64,000 nt of DNA from Aporrectodea caliginosa (Eukaryota; Annelida; Clitellata; Crassiclitellata; Lumbricidae), in NCBI GenBank assembly GCA_020284085.1, contig JACEVL010000092.1, positions 379,353 to 443,352 of the forward strand. The letters are read 5' to 3'. The stretch's first letter is position 1. Every line of letters starts with the position of its first letter. The notes beneath the pieces are model-generated. The model did no database searches and was not told where the DNA came from. It was given only the letters and a program-made list of their open reading frames with translations. This document shows, one piece after another, positions 47,301-64,000 of this stretch. A program made the translations under genes and the position numbers.

Positions 47301-50300
47301 TGTATTATCAGTCCAAAATACTTGAAGAGCAGAAGCATCTCTGAAATTAGAGTCCTTCTTTTCCAATTGAAGATGTGTTTGCAGCTCCAAGCTAATAATA
47401 TGTCTAATTTTTTTAGTTTTCTGCCATGTTTTTGTTGTAGTTTGTAATTTTGAGTGTGTCTGCATTGTAGTGTGCCGTTAGAGAAATCTGCAGTGTATTG
47501 TGATCGAGCATCTGAGCTGGAAAGTTTTACCAAGGAAGTGGTATGTCATTATTTTGAATTTCTTTCCTAATGTGGCTCTGTGTAATACATGAGCAGATGA
47601 GATGACAAAGCCTTGCTGCCATCTAGTTATATTTTGTGTCGTGGGGTGCTCGATAGTGTAGTGGTTAGCATGCTTGACTCAATAGAGAGGTCAAGGGTTC
47701 AAATCCCTGTCAGGGCAAAAATTTGGTTAGAGATTTCTGCTCCACATGCGCTCCCTAGCCAACTCAGCTAATGCCGTACAATGAGTACTTGTTGGGAAGA
47801 TGAGACGGCGAGGGAGAGGACTGCCACCCGCCCTCATATGCCAAGGCTAAGAAAATTGAAGTCGCTAACACTTCATGCTCATGGCTGCCTCAGGGCTAGC
47901 TTAATTGACTGCTCTTCTACTGAGCAGGCAGGACAGAGATATAGTTTATTGGGATTAGGGTTTTGAAAATAATGTGTTCATGCAACTAAAAGTTTATTGT
48001 CATCCTTAAGACGTGGATATGCCTGTGGCCATCTTTTGAGGGACATTTGCGTAATGTTTTGAAGCAAGCATTCTGATGTCACTTGTGACGTTTGTTTCTG
48101 TATTATGATGGCTTGTGTGCAAGGGTTAGAACAGCACTGGGGTGTTTTAGCAGTAGCTGTTTGGTTCTGTTGATGTGATACTGTTGGGCACAGAGAAATC
48201 CTGCAAGATTAGCACTTTAATGATTGTTTGCAAGGTCAATGGTTAAGCAAGGTGTCCTGTCATTTTCTGTGGTTGCATCTTTACCTAAGCCGAGGTCTTT
48301 TTACAACCTCCGGACCATGTTTTTCAGTTTTTATTGAAGGCATTGTTTGATGGACCCATATGGTGACTATTATTGTTAACGTTCTTTTCAAACTGTCACA
48401 ATGATGAAATCAACACAAATAAGAAATTCAAAACTCGTGGCAGGGAGTAAATTGAAAACCCAGAGGTTGTATCGTAAAAGATACTACAACATAGATATCG
48501 CCTCTAAGCGATAATAACAGATAATAATAATAATAATAATAATACAACTATAGCTATGTCTAGTTTCCAGTGAATGGCTTTGTGCTTTTAATTGTAGACT
48601 GACAGCCGGACGAAGATGTTTGTAAGCACCCATTGGTCGATTGTACTGGTGCAGCAGTCGTTTGCTATGCAGAAGGAGAAAGCAGATCCAAAGGCTCTTT
48701 CGACTAAACTCAGGTCACTGGGCAACATGTGCAAAGGCAATGAGGAAGCAATATTGGACGAGATGAGAAAGGATGCTCAGGAAGAAGATAGAACTTGGGC
48801 CATTCTTCACATTATCACGTGTGTAACAGGCTATTTGTATACTAAGAGTAATGGAGAAGATCATTGCTTCATAGGGTAGAAGAAATGTGATGCTAGTAAG
48901 GAACACAAAGACTTTGACCACTCTTTCAGGAATGAAATTGATCTTGACATATAATCACTTGTGTACTATGTACCTTCCCCACTTTACGCTCTAAGATTGT
49001 GGCTTGGGTCTCTCCCTCATCTGCCCAATGCTTGAAGACTTTTTAATTCCCTTGGGGTTGTCATGCTGAGAGTGTCTCTGAATAGCTTATACTGTAAGAG
49101 GCACTTTAAAAAAAATTCAAATACAATCCAAAACAATACAGGAGTTATGCACTATTAAATCAATTGGTCTGTTGGTAGGCATATTTTTTTTTATCAGCAA
49201 ATGACACCTTGTCTCTGGTCATTGATGTAAATGAGTGAATTTCACCAGGTCCACCTTGTAAATAGTTGAGGATTCATAGAAAATGTCTATTTCACTTTTA
49301 AATGATTTTTGAAGAAGAATAGTAGTATAATTTTTCATTCTTTGTGTTATTTTTTGTTTTTATTTTTGAATGCTAGATTAGTTAGTTTCTATTTCAGAGT
49401 GTTTGGATTCTGATGAATACATTACTTTTGTTTCAGTCTGCAGATTCAGTCGTACTCTTGTTTTCGCCAATGGTCATCTCGAATGAGAGATATCGAGAAG
49501 TTGAGAGGCGCCATTGATAATTTTGTGGTAAGAATACTGTGGTACATTTTTATAGTTCGTGAAGTATCATTAATTCCTACATGGGTGAGAAACAAACAGT
49601 TCTCAACTACTGCGGAATATTTGTGAGAACGTTAGGTTGGCATGCTGTTGCAAAATGCTCCAAATCAAGAACTTGTTGCTGGCATGGGCCTTGCTTACAT
49701 CAGAGAGATGTGATTTGCAGTCTTGAATAGCTGAAGTTGATACTCGTACTCTGCTGAGCACAGGATTCTACTGGTGCATTGCTTCCACACTCTGGTTCTA
49801 GCACAGTGTGCCTTCTTGTGCATTGGAGCTTGTCTTTAGAGTAATTTTCCACTGCGAATACTTACTGTTCTGTATGACTGCTCAGAATGCGTATAATCTG
49901 GCATAAAGTGGTGACAGCTTGCATGATTGCTTAGATGGAGCCATTATATACAAATGCCTGGCTACATACGTGTAACTACACTTTTATGAAACGTTATTCA
50001 TCACAGGTTTAGCCTTTAGTGTTTTAAGAGAGCCATGCGTTTTAAGCAAAATCTGATTTTGGAGAATTGTTCAACAGAAAATTCCGTATGACATGTGCTT
50101 ATGTTTGATACGATACACTTCATTGTATGCATGCATAAGTTGACTGACTGCATTTAAGACCTGAAAGTGCACTTCTGAGTAGCTTATGAAATGCTTTATG
50201 ACTATTCTAATGTATTGGTTGTGGATTGATTATCAGTAATTGAAATGACCCATGTGCAGATGAATGACGATGTGACTGGACTGAATTGTTTTTTGCTAAC

Positions 50301-51311
50301 AGGAAAGTCACGAAGTTCGATTGTCGCTGACGAAAGATGAAAGTTGTGCGTTCAAAAATTACTTTAATCATATGCACTGGGTTTATCGAAGCCAGAATTA
50401 TATGGATCGAGCCGACCAGTACATGCAAAAAAGTGGCAGAGGTAAGTCAAAAGAATGTGGCTTTACTTTTATGGCATACAGTAATTGCTTTTAATGAGTT
50501 TTACTTGGTACATTGACTTCTGTGCTGCACTATCTGATGAGGTGGTAACTTTAGCCCAATTCTGCTTCTTGTGCAATCTACTGTATATTTTCTGTCCCAC
50601 TTCCAGTGAGGAGTCGTTTTTCTGCTCCATCTTTACCCTAGCAGTCGTCTGTCTTCCCTGTGTTGATTCAAAATGGCATTTTTACTTGAGATGCTGTAAA
50701 ATCTGATATTGCTTTTTGTTCTGCAGCTTCATTGCACTAGTGTTGCAACTATCTTTTCTCAAGCCACTTTGCATCAGAGAATGTCTTCACCACGAAATAA
50801 TTATCAGTTCAGCTAGCCTAGAGTTGTAAACTATGGATGTTGTGGATGTGTTATGTTACATTTAGCAGTTATCAATGGGAAGTCTACTTGAATGTTGTGA
50901 TACTCTGCTGCTATTTCCTTTGACTGTTATGGCATTTTGGTGTTATGCTGCGATAGTGACAGGGATGGGCAGTAATTGAAATTACATAATTGAAATTACT
51001 TTAAATCATGTAATTTGTAATTTGCAAATTGTAATTCAATTACTTTTTTCTCCAGTATTTTGTAATTTGAAATTATATTTCATGTCCCAAAGTAATTTGT
51101 AATTCAATTACATTTTTCTGAGTAATTTGCCCATCCCTGGATACTGACGTAAATACCCTCTTTTTCTGTTTTTATTTTAGTGATGCAGTTCTTCATGCGC
51201 TTAAGACAAGACGTAGGTCATCTGCTGATGAATAGTTCGTTAAATTTCTTTGTGAGGTACGTCTCAGAAGCACTCCAGCGTCTGGGATATCAACATGTTA
51301 TCGCTTTATGA
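41320..51311 (+). CDS. AF4/FMR2 (AFF, Lilliputian-like) family transcription elongation scaffold, complete coding region predicted
   Basis: Eleven exons join in phase: 41320-41388, 41963-42022, 43084-43146, 43849-44606, 45619-45811, 46201-46682, 47471-47540, 48598-48818, 49437-49527, 50303-50441, 51181-51311; 758 aa plus TGA. Order of parts: short N-terminus (MMSSSRRGEERPN), a segment (KETMTVEDIFREVTVKPLTP) resembling the AFF block ahead of the serine-rich region, a Ser/Asp/Glu tract (about residues 70-115) followed by NEGWLHENL, basic stretches, an RD/RE-rich charged tract (about 440-500), and a C-terminal region from about 535. That end aligns by eye with the AFF C-terminal homology domain: ILHIITSLQIQSYSCFRQ, then YFNHMHWVYRSQNYMDRADQY, FFMRLRQDVGHLL and MNSSLNFFVRYVSEALQRL. 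AFF proteins are nuclear scaffolds of the super elongation complex (P-TEFb, ELL). It is shorter than vertebrate AFFs (1,160-1,310 aa). Exon order and phases are sure; the family name rests mainly on the C-terminus. Confidence 0.75.
42270..42660 (+). mobile_element. Decayed LINE reverse-transcriptase 3' end in AFF-like intron 2
   Basis: Fragments KRRLKWMRDM and KRGRPWKNWQETLRDDL, followed by KARRLVTDRHEWG, match the C-terminal tail typical of non-LTR reverse transcriptases (RLKW.GH, GRP...W...L..DL, A.DR..W). Stops and frame changes separate the pieces. Confidence 0.7.
43849..44606 (+). CDS. AFF-like gene, exon 4: Ser/acidic tract and basic segment
   Basis: The largest exon (758 bp), entered at TTA in phase 0 after CTTGTAG and left in phase 2 before GTATGT. 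It encodes LTPSPNRSLSDADG, then a run of S, D and E over about 45 residues, then NEGWLHENL, IKLKLTLPKS (comparable to the hydrophobic-basic motif of AFF proteins), a low-complexity Ala/Thr/Val stretch with repeated VPGT, and KKRQANDGNSK. The Ser/acidic tract is in the expected place for the AFF transactivation region. Confidence 0.85.
44805..44960 (+). mobile_element. tRNA-derived SINE remnant, AFF-like intron 4
   Basis: CATGATAGCCATTTGATAAG and GTATGTGTTCGAACCTATC at tRNA box spacing, followed by GAGGCAGTTAGAGTAG. Confidence 0.55.
45300..45380 (+). repeat. Dispersed repeat shared with 2977-3070
   Basis: GATTAGTGTTGCCCTCCTCC and TTTCTCCAGGCTTGGGAC, with TTTAACGACGCTGTGTCA upstream, occur in both places with a few changes. 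Confidence 0.7.
46201..46682 (+). CDS. AFF-like gene, exon 6: RKK and Arg-Asp/Glu repeat exon
   Basis: Entered in phase 0 after TCTGCTCCAG. Encodes STKRRRKKIGDIWGSM (possible nuclear localisation signal), EFREREIFSRQAA, and then about 60 residues dominated by RD/RE/DR dipeptides, as in many nuclear RNA-processing and transcription proteins. Leaves in phase 2 before GTACGT. Confidence 0.85.
47160..47235 (+). mobile_element. LINE 3' tail, diverged
   Basis: CAAGCAGTGCTTTTGGGATG...GGTGCTATATATAAGTG with a TTACATTACAT tail, AFF-like intron 6. Confidence 0.6.
47640..47950 (+). mobile_element. tRNA-derived SINE, full head, AFF-like intron 7
   Basis: Box A region TCGATAGTGTAGTGGTTAGC and box B AGGGTTCAAATCCCTGTC are clear; the body contains GAAGATGAGACGGCGAGGGA and CCACCCGCCCTCAT as in the reverse copy at 8560-8800. 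The head also resembles 60779-60870. Confidence 0.85.
48975..49145 (+). mobile_element. LINE 3' end, AFF-like intron 8
   Basis: A reverse-transcriptase tail remnant, then AGTGTCTCTGAATAGCTTAT...GTAAGAGGCACTTTAAA and AAATACAATCCAAAACAATA. It resembles the copy at 1300-1430. Confidence 0.65.
50303..51311 (+). CDS. AFF-like gene, last two exons: end of the C-terminal homology domain
   Basis: Exon 10 (50303-50441) and exon 11 (51181-51311) carry the most diagnostic sequence: YFNHMHWVYRSQNYMDRAD and LLMNSSLNFFVRYVSEALQR, matching the AFF family pattern of a helical segment with W/D.AE, FF..L, NSS and Y...AL/GL near the C-terminus. The intron between them holds a 180-bp MITE that ends 41 bp before the acceptor. 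An ATTAAA at 51663-51668 is a possible poly(A) signal. Confidence 0.8.
50960..51139. mobile_element. hAT-like MITE, 180 bp, next to the last AFF-like acceptor
   Basis: CAGGGATGGGCA at the left and TGCCCATCCCTG at the right; flanks GATAGTGA and GATACTGA agree at 7 of 8. The interior repeats GTAATTTGTAATT and AATTACAAATT words. Confidence 0.85.
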
Positions 51312-52853
51312 CCTCCGCATAATACATGGCCTTGTTTTGATTACGGAGCTGCTGAATTTTTTACAACTTCTGACCGTAGACTGAACCCTGTTCTGCAGTA
51401 TTCAAAGATGTCCTCAGAAAAGAAGTAGTATTACATAACTAAATTACATAACTAAATTACATAACTAAATACTTAGGCATGACTGGTTACGTGTTGAATA
51501 CATTTAATATAATTGTGCAAATGTTGTTGTGTGCTTGTGTGTGCGGTTATGTTGTTGAGGTTGTTTACTATGGAACTGAACTGCCCTGGCTGGAGACAGT
51601 TGGTTGTGGTTGTGTGTATAATGGTAATGCATTGGATATGCCTATTGTATCCATTTTGGTGAATTAAATTTTTTTTAATTGATTTTTGTTAATTGAATTG
51701 TGCATCTGACCACAGATAAGAGTAATGTACTGCATTCATCTTCTGCTTTACGTAAGAGGAAAAATTGGCAATAGTGCTGACATTTTGTTGTCTTGAGGAT
51801 CCAGAAAGTTTTCAAGTGGTTTGGGGTGGGGGGCATATTAAAATCAAGTTTTACCATGGGGGTTTATTAATCTTCTTTCTGTTAGCCGTAGACACATTTA
51901 CCTTCCCTGTTTTTATGACACAATGGAGTTTTGCAGATGATACCTTCTACAATTTTCTACTGAAAATGATATAACTTCTCAGGTTTAATTAAGCAGTTCT
52001 AAGTATCTTCAGGACTAGTTTTAGTTTCCAAAATGACTTTTCATATGGGATTGTTTGGAGAATATCTTCTACAATATGCAAATATGTATGTGTGTAATTG
52101 GTTTGTCCACAGATTGTGACTATTTGCAGTGTTGACTCGCTCATACAATGCACAGGATTCTAGCATAGCCTACTCCTGCACACCTCCCGTTTTTCCATGC
52201 ACTTGGGCCGACACGCTTATCTGATCTTTCTGAAGGTCACCTCGATGACGAGTCCATGTGCCGGATAGGTTTCTGATACCGTATTGAGTAATTGGGGCTT
52301 TGACACAAATAGGTCTAAAGAGTTAGGCCGACATGTACCTTATATTAGACTGCGGTTACCGGTATAGGCTACATAGGGAGTCGACCGCTTTGATGAGGCA
52401 GGCCACAGGCAACTAACACGGGCCTGGAGTGGTAACATGGTGTATTTGATAAGCCTAGGCATTAGAGTCTAAAGTAAGCCTATAATGACGTAGTTTAGAC
52501 CTGTCTGTGTGAACCAGACAAATCTAGCCTATAGCCTAATTAAATCTTGATTTTAACAACGCAGGGTAAACTTGAACATCTGTTACCTTTATGTCCTATC
52601 ATCCTATGCGTATAGGCTAGTCTTGTGAATAACCGATAATCTTCATGTTCTCAAAAGTTAAATGGCACCATTGCTCTTTATGTTTGGGCTTCATCCCTCA
52701 GTTTATTCCAACATATGGCCATCACATCTGAATGATGCATGTGTATTATGCAGAACGTGAAGGAATTTGAATTAAGCAAACAGGTGCTTCGGTTGATCTA
52801 AGCCTTAATTACGCCTCATTACAGGGTCGCTATATCTGATTAATAGACTAGCT
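51312..52853. other. 3' flank of the AFF-like gene, no further gene seen
   Basis: A triplet TAACTAAATTACA repeat at 51436-51470 and a possible ATTAAA at 51663. From 52140 to 53500 TAGGCCTA-like words are frequent. No coding sequence supported. Confidence 0.45.
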
Positions 52854-52861
52854 TAAGAGGG

Positions 52862-53159
52862 CAGTGGCGTAACGAGGGGGGCAGAGGGCGGCCGCCCCCG
52901 GCGCAGGACAGAGGGGGCGCAAAATTAGGTCTGAAAATGTGTTTTTTCTGAAAGAAATCAGGTAAAAATAGTTTTAAAAAGTAACTTTTTGTACGTGAGT
53001 CTTGGCTGGGGGGGCGCAAAATGAGATTTGACAAGTTTCTTGTTGAAAAACAGACGGAAAAGCAAAAAAAAAGGTCATCAGAAATTTTGGCGGAACTCAG
53101 AAAGAAAATTTTCAGGAAATTCTTGCCCCCGGGCGCACGAACCCCTAGTTACGCCACTG
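52862..53159. mobile_element. hAT MITE with exact 8-bp TSD, 298 bp
   Basis: CAGTGGCGTAACGAGGGG and CCCCTAGTTACGCCACTG are inverted repeats with one or two mismatches; TAAGAGGG is duplicated exactly at 52854-52861 and 53160-53167. Internal GGGGGGCGCAAAAT is present. Confidence 0.9.
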
Positions 53160-53167
53160 TAAGAGGG

Positions 53168-54195
53168 TGACCTAAAGAGAGCCTATATATAGGCTACATG
53201 TTAGGCCCATACAATTACAGCTTTACGTTAGAGTGCCATATGTCACACTGTATTGTATTTATCAATTTATATAGCGCCGCTCACAGCTACTGAACTACTG
53301 AGCGCTCCAGTGCGAGAACCCCTAGAGAAGAAGACACAGGTCGGCTAGTCGTGATCTATAGGCCTAGGCTATATTATAGGCATAGACCTATAGTTTTGTG
53401 TCGTTTGGAGTAGATTATGTGGTCCATGACAATCTTAGAGTTCATTTGAATTAGGCTATGTCAATATAGCCTATACGTATAGGCTCCCTAGTCCTACTGC
53501 TTCCAAAACCTAATTCTTTTCCTGATCTAAGCAACAGCAATTAATGATAATCACAATGAGTTTCGTTTTCGTCATTTATGAAAGCTATAGTAGACCTATA
53601 TTTGTCGGTAAATTTACAGACCTCGTACTTGGGTCCTATAATTAATTTATAGGCCCACGACACTGAAACGCACGTTAAGTTCTTATTTATTATTTAAAAT
53701 ACCACTCATCATAGTTTCAATTGTATGATAAAAGATTTAAGTAGAGAGCACCGATTAAGAAGTGATCAGCACTTGCTGCAATGATCATGTATGCGTTTGA
53801 AAGGCACCATGACAACGTTACAATGACTCTGGCTTCATATATTCGTTTTCCTCTTCATCACCTTCACAATGTACACATACATGAAAACGAATTACTGCAG
53901 TAATTTGCCTCTCATTGTCTGGTATTTTACCAACGATATCGCGATATTCAGTTGATCGGAGATGTCGATTCTGGCACAAAATATTCTTAATCGACCGACC
54001 GACCGATCGACGCTTAAATTAAGGCGGACAAAACCGGATAAATGCATTATTAGTGCTCAGACGACGACGACGACCGCATCTGCATCATCATCACCAGGTG
54101 GCGCCAGATGCTACACTTTTTGTAAGAGCAGCGAGATTCTGCGATGGCGCTATACGAGACGCTTGCTGTCCGCTCTGGCTCTGCAGCGCTCTTCG
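53168..54195. other. 3' UTR and flank of the ADAMTSL-like gene, with a reverse LINE tail
   Basis: 53262-53330 (TTTATATAGCGCCGCTCACA...ACTGAGCGCTCCAGTGCGAG) is the reverse complement of the dispersed LINE tail. The rest is unannotated. Confidence 0.5.
53686..53691 (-). promoter_or_regulatory. Candidate poly(A) signal of the ADAMTSL-like gene
   Basis: TTTATT on the plus strand is AATAAA on the minus strand, 505 bp after the stop codon. Confidence 0.4.
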
Positions 54196-63223
<9,028 letters not shown>

Positions 63224-63459
63224 CTGACCTTTGATTGACAGATGAACGAACGACAACAATGGGTATGTTGTAACGTGTACAAGTCTATTTTTGTAGCGCT
63301 ATTAATTTATGTAGACTGTAGAGCTAGAATACTAGGTCATAACTTATCTATAGTCGTCTTTAGGTTATCACTCGTTGTCAAGGAAGGTCATAGGCAATGC
63401 GCTGAATAAACAGCTAAATACAAGAATGACATAGGCTCTGAACATTTGCATATGATACA

Positions 63460-63980
63460 ATTATATCATCACCATATTTACATCTATGTCAGTGCCATAT
63501 CTACACCTACGTACTCACCATATCTTCACCTTTGCCATCACCATATCTACACCCATATATGTCATTGCCATATCTACACTTACGTAATCACCATATCTAC
63601 ACCTTTGCCATCTCCATATCTACACCCATATATGTCATTGCCATATCTACACCTACGTCATCACCATATCTACACCTTTGCCATCTCCATATCTACACCC
63701 ATATATGTCATTGCCATATCTACACTTACGTCATCACCATATCTACACCTTTGCCATCTCCATATCTACACCCATATATGTCATTGCCATATCTACACTT
63801 ACGTCATCACCATATCTACACCTTTGCCATCTCCATATCTACACCCATATATGTCATTGCCATATCTACACCTACGTCATCACCATATCTACACCTTTGC
63901 CATCTCCATATCTACACCCATATATGTCATTGCCATATCTACACTTACGCCATCACCATATCTACAATCTACAACATAAA
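63460..63980 (+). repeat. 73-bp minisatellite
   Basis: About seven units; TCACCATATCTACACC recurs at 63661, 63734, 63807 and 63880, exactly 73 bp apart. Each unit has three copies of CCATATCTACACC with different spacers. A 177-codon ORF rich in H, Y, T and P is the product of the repeat. Distal part may run past the window. Confidence 0.95.
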
Positions 63981-64000
63981 TCTACACTGTAACTACCACC

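Noticed and set aside
63460..63980. CRISPR-like array
   Set aside because: Units and spacers are all repeated; spacers are not unique, and the DNA is animal nuclear.
63446..63992. 177-codon plus-strand ORF rich in H, Y and T
   Set aside because: Read-through of the 73-bp minisatellite.

Overview
This is an intron-rich animal nuclear DNA window of about 64 kb. It has GT-AG introns of roughly 0.1-2.6 kb, no operons, dispersed LINE/SINE/MITE debris and very many microsatellites. Gene content (two axonemal/ciliary proteins, an AF4/FMR2-family nuclear protein, an ADAMTS-like matrix protein ending in a PLAC module) fits a metazoan. Patches rich in TAGGCCTA-type motifs, the LINE tails and the ADAMTSL1/3-type architecture lead me to guess an invertebrate deuterostome such as an echinoderm, but that is inference only.

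Layout. 1-11 kb: mostly intergenic, with MITEs at 412-832, 4730-5093 and 10559-10889, several decayed LINE 3' ends, a SINE copy, and a few minus-strand candidate exons (best 2639-2833) of a gene I cannot name. 11.1-14.8 kb: a GC-rich tandem block, about 2.5 kb of nearly pure A/T, then a 25-bp purine-rich minisatellite. 16.3 kb: a perfect 38-bp hairpin. 17073-24673 (+): CFAP96 (C4orf47/UPF0602 family), all seven exons reconstructed with matching phases, 330 aa. 25104-27800 (-): a second probable ciliary gene, CFAP107/C1orf158-like, tail-to-tail with CFAP96, with a textbook RFX X-box 82 bp upstream of its ATG. 28055 (+): a THAP-like ORF in head-to-head orientation, interrupted by a TIR element.

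29.3-35.6 kb: a nest of transposons inside transposons with a LINE reverse-transcriptase fragment at the core. 37135-38022: a hAT relic with a transposase C-terminal fragment. 40091-40619: another TIR element. 41320-51311 (+): an AF4/FMR2 (AFF/Lilliputian) family gene, eleven coding exons, 758 aa. 54196-63223 (-): the 3' part of an ADAMTSL1/ADAMTSL3-like gene, seven exons, 610 aa seen, ending in a PLAC domain; its 5' part lies beyond the right edge. Its introns hold most of the simple repeats of the window, including about 600 bp of GAA in the sense strand. 63.46-64 kb: a 73-bp minisatellite.

The genes do not form a pathway. The one functional grouping is the convergent CFAP96/CFAP107 pair. 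I found no clearly novel molecular system; the most unusual things are structural: the nested elements with resolvable target-site duplications, a splice acceptor lying inside a tandem-repeat array, a GC-AG intron, a long intronic GAA tract and the perfect hairpin.
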